Origin: Pseudomonadota bacterium
Lineage (GTDB): Bacteria; Pseudomonadota; Gammaproteobacteria; Xanthomonadales; Xanthomonadaceae
DNA length: 12,650 bases
Direction of reading: 5' to 3'
NCBI GenBank assembly: GCA_025355485.1
Contig: JANXZP010000156.1
Location: 1 to 12,650, forward strand
Shown here: piece by piece, positions 1 to 6,500 of the stretch
Position numbering within the stretch: the first letter of the stretch is position 1
Layout of the letters: each line of letters begins with the position of its first letter
The notes under the pieces: generated by a model
Database searches by the model: none
What the model saw: the letters and a program-made list of their open reading frames with translations, nothing else
What the model was told of the DNA's origin: nothing
Made by a program: the position numbers and the translations under genes

Positions 1-650
1 CGGGTCAGGACGACCTGATCACCCGCGGCAACGGCACGGTCGCTGTGCCGGCCAAGCTGTACGGTTACTACGAACGTTTCTGGCCGCGCAAAGGCCATTG
101 GTCGTTTTACGGGAATGTGAATTACGCCGCCGAAGGCCTCGCTGGCCCAACGCATGGCGCTGTCCAGTTCGACCTCAACCCGACCTATTTCGTCAATGAC
201 AACCTCAGCTTCTATGCCGAGTTGAATGGCACGCACAACCCGGACTGGCTACTGTGGAGGGGCGGCAACCTGCTCGGTACGTTCAAGGCCGACACGTTGC
301 AGTTGAACGGCGGAATGCAGTGGACGATCAGCGCGAAGCAGGAGCTGCGCATCAAGCTCGAAACCATCGCGTTGAATGCGCGTGCGCTGCAGGCCTGGCG
401 TGTGGCGCCGAACGGCACGCCGGTTGCGAGCAACGATCCGGTCAGCGACTTTTCCCTGCGCAATCTCGGTTTCCAGATCCGCTACAAGTACGAGCTCGCG
501 CCCTTGTCGGACTTTTACATCGCCTACGTGCGCGGCGGGTTCGGCTTCAACGAGTTCTCGCAGAACGTCGGCGGCCTGCTCGGCGATGCGTTCAAGCTGC
601 GCGACACCGAGCAGTTCTTCGTCAAGCTCAGCTATCGCTTCGAACTGTGA
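1..650 (+). CDS. C-terminal part of an outer-membrane beta-barrel protein (probably DUF5916-like)
   Basis: This is the 3' end of a longer gene; the reading frame is already open at base 3, so the true start lies left of the window. About 215 residues are visible and end at a TGA at 648-650. The segment shows alternating hydrophobic and polar strands rich in aromatic residues (for example GYYERFW, WSFYGNVNY, FDLNPTYFVNDNLSFYAEL), with a strand-like C-terminus, FFVKLSYRFEL. This is the usual look of a Gram-negative outer-membrane barrel. The pattern near the end, with a glycine-rich loop, then DTEQFFVKLSY, recalls the C-terminal barrel of DUF5916 proteins, which often carry an N-terminal family-9 carbohydrate-binding-like domain; that part is not in view. 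No ligand or transport function can be assigned. It converges on the lipoprotein gene, 42 bases away. Coding status is firm; the family name is tentative. Confidence 0.75.
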   Translation, partial: GQDDLITRGNGTVAVPAKLYGYYERFWPRKGHWSFYGNVNYAAEGLAGPTHGAVQFDLNPTYFVNDNLSFYAELNGTHNPDWLLWRGGNLLGTFKADTLQLNGGMQWTISAKQELRIKLETIALNARALQAWRVAPNGTPVASNDPVSDFSLRNLGFQIRYKYELAPLSDFYIAYVRGGFGFNEFSQNVGGLLGDAFKLRDTEQFFVKLSYRFEL

Positions 651-692
651 CGCTATGGTTCTTGCCGCGCCGCGATACGGCAACGGCGCGCG

Positions 693-1031
693 TCATTGCC
701 GATGGTCGACGTGCACCTTGCCGTGTTCGACCAAGACGCGATCGCCCCTCGTGAGTTGTCCGTAGCCCTCGCCGTTGACGAACAATTCGTCGCCCTTGAC
801 CGTCACCACCGAGTCCTTGCACGGCGCGAAACGCTGTCCGCCTTCCTCCACGGTTTCCACCTGGGGCAGGCTGAAGCTGCGGCAGTCGGTAACCACCACC
901 TGATAGCCGCCGACCGTGGCCTCGACCCGGCCGAACAGCGGATTGTTGGTCGGCCCGCAGGCCGCGAGTCCCATGCTGCAGACGAGTATCGTGGTGCAGG
1001 CCATGATCGTGATACTTGCGCGGGTGTTCAT
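693..1031 (-). CDS. Small predicted outer-membrane lipoprotein
   Basis: This gene encodes 112 residues. The start at 1031 was chosen because a strong ribosome-binding site (GGGAGG) sits 5 bases upstream and because the N-terminus there is a textbook lipoprotein signal: MNTR, a hydrophobic core, then the lipobox LAAC with the lipidated Cys at residue 25. A longer open frame reaches 1118 but lacks such a signal. Gly follows the Cys, so there is no Asp +2 inner-membrane retention signal and the outer membrane is the likely site. The mature part is about 88 residues, has Cys50 and Cys71 that could form a disulfide in the periplasm, and looks beta-rich, with GGYQVVVTDC and then VVTVKGDELFVNGEGYG. 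I do not recognise the family. It is the last gene of the minus-strand cluster and starts 124 bases after the membrane-protein gene, so it may have its own promoter. Confidence 0.75.
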   Translation of the reverse strand: MNTRASITIMACTTILVCSMGLAACGPTNNPLFGRVEATVGGYQVVVTDCRSFSLPQVETVEEGGQRFAPCKDSVVTVKGDELFVNGEGYGQLTRGDRVLVEHGKVHVDHRQ

Positions 1032-1155
1032 GCCATCCTCCCGTGGATCAATCCCGCCGAAGACCAAGCGATGCAGTGAGAGTTCACCGGTCATCTTCGC
1101 CCCGGAAACCCAGCCCATTTCGGCGACGACCGGGCATTATCGCTTGCAACCAGCT

Positions 1156-1578
1156 TCAGCCGGGTTTCGGCGCCGGGTTGAGCATGGCCGCGAGTACGCC
1201 GAGGATCAGCATCTGAGCCGTGGAGAACGCGAGTTGCTTGGCGACCAGCATGCCCGGCATCGGCTCGACTGCGTAGTAAATCAGGAACATCGGGATCGTG
1301 CCGACCAGCGCGATCGCGAACCCGCAGCGCAGGCCCTGGCCAATCGCCGAGCGCGCAGCGGTGTAGCCCTGGCGGTAGATCCAGGTGATGCCGAATCCGT
1401 AGGCGAGATCGGCCAACAGCATCCACGGGAACATGTAGTGCGCCGAGTCCGCGTCGCTGCGCATGATCGGGCCGAGCGCGGCGTAATCGGGTTTCAGCAG
1501 CAGCCCGTGGATGACGAAGCCGAGCAGGCCCGCGGCGATCGTCATCGCCGCGCCGGAAATCCAGAAACGCTTGTCCAT
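1156..1578 (-). CDS. Small four-helix integral membrane protein of unknown function
   Basis: This gene encodes 140 residues. The start is the ATG at 1578 (MDKRFW), preceded by GGGGAG about 6 bases upstream. An in-frame TTG at 1602 would add eight residues but has no comparable site. Four hydrophobic segments are visible at roughly residues 6-28, 48-68, 84-104 and 114-134, with short loops, so it should span the inner membrane four times. Motifs such as GFVIHG in the first helix, the YAAL loop, and FGITWIYRQG at the end of the second recall small, widespread, uncharacterised proteobacterial membrane proteins with the same helix spacing. I cannot name a substrate or partner. It lies 67 bases after the secreted-protein gene and 124 bases before the lipoprotein gene, all on the minus strand. 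A 15-base inverted repeat lies just upstream of its start. Confidence 0.75.
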   Translation of the reverse strand: MDKRFWISGAAMTIAAGLLGFVIHGLLLKPDYAALGPIMRSDADSAHYMFPWMLLADLAYGFGITWIYRQGYTAARSAIGQGLRCGFAIALVGTIPMFLIYYAVEPMPGMLVAKQLAFSTAQMLILGVLAAMLNPAPKPG

Positions 1579-1607
1579 GGCCGACTCCCCGTTGGTATCC
1601 AAGCAAC

Positions 1608-1622
1608 CCTACCACCGGTAGG
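1608..1622. promoter_or_regulatory. Perfect short inverted repeat upstream of the membrane-protein gene
   Basis: CCTACC-acc-GGTAGG is a 6-bp perfect dyad with a 3-base centre, 30 bases upstream of the start at 1578 and within the 67-base gap after the secreted-protein gene. Its position would fit an operator or a small hairpin in the leader. No T-tract follows on either strand, so it is not a standard terminator. A dyad this short can occur by chance. Confidence 0.25.
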
Positions 1623-1645
1623 CGGCGTTTGCAGCGACCGCGCAC

Positions 1646-2101
1646 TCAGCAGTTTTCATAGATCGATTCGCCGTGAGCGCCAATGCGCTTGCAGGCTTTC
1701 GCGTCCTTGATGATCGGCGCGGACAGTTGCGAACTGCGATACAGGTTGTTGGTGCGGGCCTCGCGCTCTGCGGCTTCGCGGGCGTCGGCCTTGCGGGTGT
1801 CGATCGCGACGATGCGTCGGGGCCTGGATTCGTGGGCCGGGCGCTGCGACGCATTCACCTGCATGATCTTGTCGAGGTCGTCGTTGTGCACTTTCACGCG
1901 CGGCGCGCGCCTTGCCACGTGGTGCGTGTGATGCCTGCGCCCAGCGGCGGCCGCGAGCGCCTGCAGCAATTCGCGATGCGGATCCTGCGCGGCAGGCTGC
2001 TCAGCGATCTGCGGCAGTCCTCGCGCGCCGGCGAATGCTGCCGGCGACGCGATCGCCAGGGTAAAAGCGCAGGCCAGGATACAAGTACTGATGCGATTCA
2101 T
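1646..2101 (-). CDS. Small secreted His/Arg-rich protein of unknown function
   Basis: This gene encodes 151 residues. The start at 2101 (MNRIST) was chosen because GAGGAA lies about 6 bases upstream and because a good Sec signal peptide follows: a basic start, a hydrophobic core over residues 5-19, and a likely cut after AFA at residue 24. The open frame extends to 2209 but the added residues look non-coding. The mature protein is about 127 residues, very polar and rich in Arg, Ala and His. It contains an HHTHH cluster at residues 57-61 flanked by arginines, an Ala/Glu/Arg-rich stretch over 104-117 that could be helical, and two cysteines near the end (137 and 151, the last residue) that may form a disulfide. 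The His cluster could bind a metal ion, but this is a guess. No family was recognised. It starts 126 bases after the Cdd1-like gene. Confidence 0.65.
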   Translation of the reverse strand: MNRISTCILACAFTLAIASPAAFAGARGLPQIAEQPAAQDPHRELLQALAAAAGRRHHTHHVARRAPRVKVHNDDLDKIMQVNASQRPAHESRPRRIVAIDTRKADAREAAEREARTNNLYRSSQLSAPIIKDAKACKRIGAHGESIYENC

Positions 2102-2227
2102 CGTGCTTCCTCGGGATCGTAAATCGTGGAAGCAGCATCGCTCACGCATCGCGTGCACGGTATCGGCTGGATGCGCGACCTGGGGTCGGAGATTTCCTAC
2201 ACGCGCCACGCAGCGCGACGCTTTCGC

Positions 2228-2509
2228 TCAGTCACGCAGCAGCCGCTTACGCTCGGCGGTGTAGTGCCACCACGGTGTCGCCGGCGCGCCTTCCATGAAA
2301 CGCACCGCAGAAATGAAGCAATCGCACAGGCAGGGGTCGTGGCGGATGCCGGTGATTTCGGTCATGCGGCGGTAGAGCGCGTACGGATCCTTGCCGATCA
2401 ATTGCTTCGGTTGGGTGATGCCCAGCGCGCGCAAGTCGTCGGCGATCGACGGGCCGATATTAGGGATGTCCTGCAGGCGTTTCGCATCGGTGGCGGTACC
2501 GGCTTTCAT
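2228..2509 (-). CDS. Cdd1-type helix-hairpin-helix protein
   Basis: This gene encodes 93 residues. The N-terminal part reads LQDIPNIGPSIADDLRALGI (about residues 12-31), a helix-hairpin-helix of the kind that contacts DNA backbone or another protein. It is followed by DPYALYRRMTEITG and by a C-terminal PWWHYTAERK. That order matches the small 'pathogenicity locus' Cdd1 family, whose members are usually around 90-100 residues; the biochemical role of that family is not established as far as I know. Residues 57-65 read HDPCLCDCF, with cysteines at 60, 62 and 64. I remember the first as typical of the family and the other two as unusual. The ATG at 2509 is preferred. An in-frame TTG at 2524 would add five residues, and neither start has a strong ribosome-binding site. 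It begins 20 bases after the DUF2652 stop codon, so the two are very probably co-transcribed and perhaps translationally coupled. Confidence 0.8.
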   Translation of the reverse strand: MKAGTATDAKRLQDIPNIGPSIADDLRALGITQPKQLIGKDPYALYRRMTEITGIRHDPCLCDCFISAVRFMEGAPATPWWHYTAERKRLLRD

Positions 2510-2529
2510 GGCGCGTTTCGTCAATACGG

Positions 2530-3204
2530 TTATTGCGTCAGGTGATGGAACACCGCGCTGCGCTCGACTTCCGTTGACGCCACCATGACAGACTCGCGCG
2601 GCGCGAGCGCGAATGGAATCGCATCGGGCGCCGTCAGCCACAACGCGACTTCGCCGACGCCTTCGCAGTTTTCCAGATGGCTCCGTAGCGTGTTTTCGTC
2701 GAGTCCAGCGGCGGCGCGCGCGGCTTCGGTGAGCAGCACGTATTCGCGCGACGGCACGTGGTTCTTCATCAACCGGTGCACGAGGATCACTTCCTCGCCG
2801 GCGAGTTCCTCGAACTGCCGCACCTGCTTGATCGCGAACTCGCCGACGTGCACGAACGCCTTCAGCGCGAGGTGGTCGATCCGCGTGCAGGCGTCGCAGA
2901 CGCAGTGCGCGCGCTGTTCGCGTTGTTGCGTCAGGCGATTGGCGAACGCGGGGAAAAACGCTTTGACCTGCGCAAAGACGTCCTGCGCAGCCTCGCGGTC
3001 GCCCGGCGCGCATTCGCCGTAGAGCAGGGCGGCATCGCCTTCGAGCTTGTTCAAGATCAGCGGATGCCGTGCCTGGTCGATCACTGCCTCGATCAGGTCG
3101 GTGATGATCTGCTCGGCATGCAGCAAGCTCACCGTGCGCTCGGTGATGAACGCGGTGTAGCCGCTGATATCGACGACGACAAGGAAGGAGTGGGTGAGGC
3201 GCAT
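2530..3204 (-). CDS. DUF2652 protein with a class III nucleotidyl cyclase-like fold
   Basis: This gene encodes 224 residues. The start at 3204 (MRLTHS) places the first strand of the cyclase-like fold directly at the N-terminus, as expected; the open frame reaches 3372 but the extra residues look non-coding. The opening VVVDISGYTAFI (Asp12) and the later NKLEGDAALL (Lys53, Asp57) match the two metal-binding aspartates and the base-reading lysine of class III adenylate/guanylate cyclases. Further on, GEEVILVHRL (136-145) aligns without gaps to the cyclase GDxVNxAxRL motif. The transition-state Asn is replaced by Ile140, while Arg144 is kept. A CxCxxC cluster lies at 101-106, and LALKAFVHVGEF (112-123) follows it. 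DUF2652 is a domain of unknown function; the sequence suggests nucleotide binding with doubtful cyclase activity. It leads an apparent two-gene operon with the Cdd1-like gene and is divergent from the protease gene. Confidence 0.8.
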   Translation of the reverse strand: MRLTHSFLVVVDISGYTAFITERTVSLLHAEQIITDLIEAVIDQARHPLILNKLEGDAALLYGECAPGDREAAQDVFAQVKAFFPAFANRLTQQREQRAHCVCDACTRIDHLALKAFVHVGEFAIKQVRQFEELAGEEVILVHRLMKNHVPSREYVLLTEAARAAAGLDENTLRSHLENCEGVGEVALWLTAPDAIPFALAPRESVMVASTEVERSAVFHHLTQ

Positions 3205-3370
3205 GGTGGGTTCCGTTGTTGTACATGCCCAGTTTGGCACTTCGCAGCTTGGGTCGGCCATGGTTCGGATGGCGTGAGCGCCCCAATCTGGGGGCATTGG
3301 AGATAAGCGGTGATGCAGGCGTCGGCTGCGCGGCCGGATTGGACGCCATCCGACGTTGTTACTAGTAGTC

Positions 3371-3447
3371 AACCGTTCGTGGCGAGACGGCGATCGAGTC
3401 CCGCACTAGCGGCGAGATCGAACCATGGATCCTTCCCACGAACGGTT
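3371..3447. repeat. Perfect 12-bp inverted repeat with a 53-base spacer
   Basis: The left arm AACCGTTCGTGG (3371-3382) and the right arm CCACGAACGGTT (3436-3447) are exact reverse complements. Inside them, CGATC (3391-3395) and GATCG (3416-3420) form a second, nested 5-bp dyad, and GGCGAGA occurs twice (3381-3387 and 3411-3417). The element ends 33 bases before the candidate -35 box of the protease gene. It could be a paired operator, the stem of a structured RNA, or the relic of a very small mobile element. AGTC occurs on both sides (3367-3370 and 3450-3453) but is not flush with the right arm, so it is not a clean target duplication. No T-run follows either arm. Confidence 0.5.
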
Positions 3448-3480
3448 CCAGTCGAGATATGGCCTGCGTCCGCATGCCGA

Positions 3481-3508
3481 TTGAAGATCGCTGTGTCAGG
3501 CGTACAGT
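3481..3508 (+). promoter_or_regulatory. Candidate sigma-70 promoter of the protease gene
   Basis: TTGAAG (3481-3486) and TACAGT (3503-3508) are separated by 16 bases, and each matches four of six consensus positions. Transcription would begin near 3515, giving a leader of about 50 bases before the ATG at 3566, with the ribosome-binding site AAGAGGA at 3551-3557. Spacing and position are good; the match itself is only moderate. Confidence 0.4.
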
Positions 3509-3565
3509 GGGTGCGTCCGGTCGGTGCGGCGCACTCCGCGTCGCTCGCCCAAGAGGAATCTCAGG

Positions 3566-6500
3566 ATGACGTCGTCAGGCCCGGTACTCGCTGCGTTTCT
3601 CGCACTATCGCTGGTCAGCGCTGCTGCCCAGGCTGCTCCATCCGCAACGGCATCGGCGCATTACTCGCTGGCTGGTCTCGATCACGGCAAGCAATTCGAT
3701 CGGTTCATCGTGAAGTACCGCGCTGGCAGTCCGGAAGCGACGGATGCGGCCGCACGGCAACGATCGCTGGATCGCGCGAGCATTGGCGTGCGCCAAAACC
3801 TCCAGATCGTTTCGCGATCGCACGCGCCGCCGGCGACCTGGGGCCTGCACCGCCTGCGTCGCATGTCGATGGGGGCCGATGTCGTGGTCGCGACGCAGAA
3901 ACTCGGCCGTCGTGAAACGGCGATGCTGATCCGTCAACTCGCGGTCGATCCGGACGTCGAGTACGTTGAGGTCGACCGCGTTCTGCATGCCGTGTTCACG
4001 CCCAACGACACCAACTACGTGAACCAGTGGGGCATGACCGACGCCGACGCCGGCATCCGTGCCGACCAGGCCTGGGACATCGGCAACGGTGGCGGCGTGG
4101 TGGTGGCGGTGATCGACACCGGCATCACCGACCACAGCGACCTCAACGCCAACGTGCTGCCCGGTTACGACTTCGTCAGCGATCCGGTGTCGTCCAACGA
4201 TGGCGACGGCCGCGACAGCGATCCGCACGATCCGGGTGATTACTCGGGAGGCTCGAACTCGAGTTGGCACGGCACGCATGTCGCCGGCACGGTCGCCGCG
4301 GTCGGCAACAACGCCCAGGGCGTGATTGGCGCCGCCTGGAGCGCGAAGGTCGTGCCGGTGCGCGTGCTCGGCGCCGGCGGCGGCACCATTTCCGATATCG
4401 CCGACGGTCTGGTCTGGGCCGCCGGCGGCAGTGTGCCCGGCGTGCCGGCCAATGCGAATCCCGCCGAGGTCGCGAATCTGAGCCTGGGCGGCAGCGGCCC
4501 GTGCAGCATCACCGCGCAGAACGCGATCAACGCCGCAGTCGGCTTGGGTACGACCGTGGTGGTCGCCGCCGGCAACGATGGCACCGACGCGGCGAACTTC
4601 AACCTCGCCAATTGCGCCAACGTGATCGCGGTCGGTGCGGTCAACAGCAGCAGTGCTCGGGCCGCGTTTTCCAACTACGGATCCACGGTCGCTGTCTCGG
4701 CGCCGGGTGTCAGCATCATTTCGACGATCAATCAGGGCGCCACGACGCCCACGACCGAGGGCTATGCCTATTACAGCGGTACCTCGATGGCCACGCCGCA
4801 TACCTCGGGCACGATCGCGCTCGCGCAGAGCGCGCGCGTGGCGCACGGGTTGCTGCCGTACACGCCCGCCGCAATGAAGGCGCAACTCAAGGCCACCGCC
4901 TATCCGATGGTGCAGGGTTGCACGGGACTGAATGGCGCCGGCCTGGTCGATGCGAATGCGTTGCTGCAGACCGCGATTGGCAACGCGCAACTGCTCAGCG
5001 ACGGAGTGCCGCTTAACAACCTGTCGGCGAGTACGGGCAACACCCTGTACTTCGCCCTGCCGGCATCCATGACCCGCGCCGGCCTGGTTTTCACCAGCAA
5101 TGGCGGCAGTGGCGATGCCGATCTGTACGTCAAGTACAACGCGCTGCCGACGACCAGCAACTACGATTGCAGTTCGACCAACGTGGGCAATGGCGAGTCG
5201 TGCGGCATCCCGACGGCCCAGCCCGGCACCTACTACGCGATGCTCGTGGCCAACAACGGATTTTCCGGTGTCAGCCTCACCGGCGCCGGCGCCGGCAACG
5301 CCAAGCCCGTCGTGGATTTCACCCAGTCCGTCAGCGGCCTGACGATCAACGTATCCGATTTGTCCACCGACAGCGACGGCAGCATCGCCTCGCGCAAATG
5401 GACGTTCGGCGACGGCACCAGCGCGACCACTGCCAGCGCCAGCCACTCGTACAACCGGGCCGGCACGTATTCCGTGCAACTCAGTGATACCGACAACGCC
5501 AACGCAACCGATTGCACGCTGCGCAACGTGTCGGTGAGTCCGCCCGTGCAGATGTTGGGCAACGGCGTGCCGACGGCCAGCCTTTCCGCGAATGCCGGCG
5601 GCGAATTGCGTTTCACCCTGGCCGTTCCCGCAGACGCCACGGGGCTACAGTTCGTGACCATCGGCGGCAGTGGCGACGCCGACCTGTACGTGAAGTACGG
5701 CGCGCCGCCGACGCTGAGCGATTACGACTGCTCCTCGACCTCGCCCACCACCAGCGAATCCTGCCCGATCCCCAGCGTGCAGGGCGGCACCTATTACGTG
5801 CTCGTCGAGGCTTACGCGTTCATCAACGGCGTCACCCTGACCGGCAGTTATGCATCCTCCACCTATCTGCCGCCCACCGCGAACTTCAGCTACACCACCA
5901 GCTTCCTGACCGCGAATTTCACCGATACCTCGACCGACAGCAACGGCAGCATCGTCGCGCGCAACTGGGATTTCGGCGACGGCACGACCTCGACCGCCAC
6001 CAACCCCAGCAAGACCTATGCGAACGCGGGCACGTATCCGGTGACTCTCACCGTGACCAATAACGCTGGACAGAGCAGCCAAACCACGCGACAGGTAACA
6101 GTGGTAGCACCGACGGTCAGCCTGTCGATCGCCGACGTGGCGGTCAAGGAAGGCAATTCCGGTACCAAGACGATGACCTTCAAGGTCGCCTTGTCCGCGA
6201 CTTCGACCACCAAGGTGACATACGACATCGCCACCGCTGACGGCACCGCCACCGCCGGCAGCGATTACGTGGCCAAGAACCTGACCGGCCAGACGATTAC
6301 CCCCGGCGTACTCAGCAAAAATTTCGTCGTCACCATCAACGGCGACACGACGGTGGAACTGGACGAGACGTTCTTCGTCAACCTCGGCAACGTCAGTGGC
6401 GCGCTGGTCGCGCGCGGCCAGGCGGTCGGTACGATCCAGAACGACGATATTTCCAATTCGCCCCCGACCGCGGCTTTCACCTACACGACCAACACGCTGA

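Larger units (their letters stand above)
3205..3565. other. 361-base divergent intergenic region between the DUF2652 and protease genes
   Basis: No convincing coding frame is seen here. The region must hold the start signals for the DUF2652-Cdd1 operon (leftward) and the protease gene (rightward). It contains a GCCCC-aatctg-GGGGC hairpin at 3280-3295 with partly overlapping CCAAT/ATTGG arms (3283-3287 and 3296-3300), a perfect 12-bp inverted repeat with arms at 3371-3382 and 3436-3447, and a candidate sigma-70 promoter at 3481-3508. The protease ribosome-binding site AAGAGGA is at 3551-3557, eight bases before the ATG. I found no convincing promoter for the leftward operon. Confidence 0.6.

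Noticed and set aside
662..689. Overlapping GC hairpins between the first two convergent genes as a bidirectional terminator
   Set aside because: The stems are only 6 bp (TTGCCG/CGGCAA and GCGCCG/CGGCGC) with loops of 10 bases or more, and no T-run follows on either strand.
3371..3447. tRNA gene or tRNA fragment in the inverted-repeat element
   Set aside because: GGTTCGAT-like bases occur on the minus strand, but no acceptor stem, D-arm or anticodon arm can be assembled around them.
3605..5479. Long open frame (624 codons) antisense to the protease gene
   Set aside because: It lies opposite a gene with intact S8 catalytic motifs, its translation is low-complexity and rich in Arg, Gly, Ala and Val, and it has no recognisable domain. 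Such frames are common opposite GC-rich genes.
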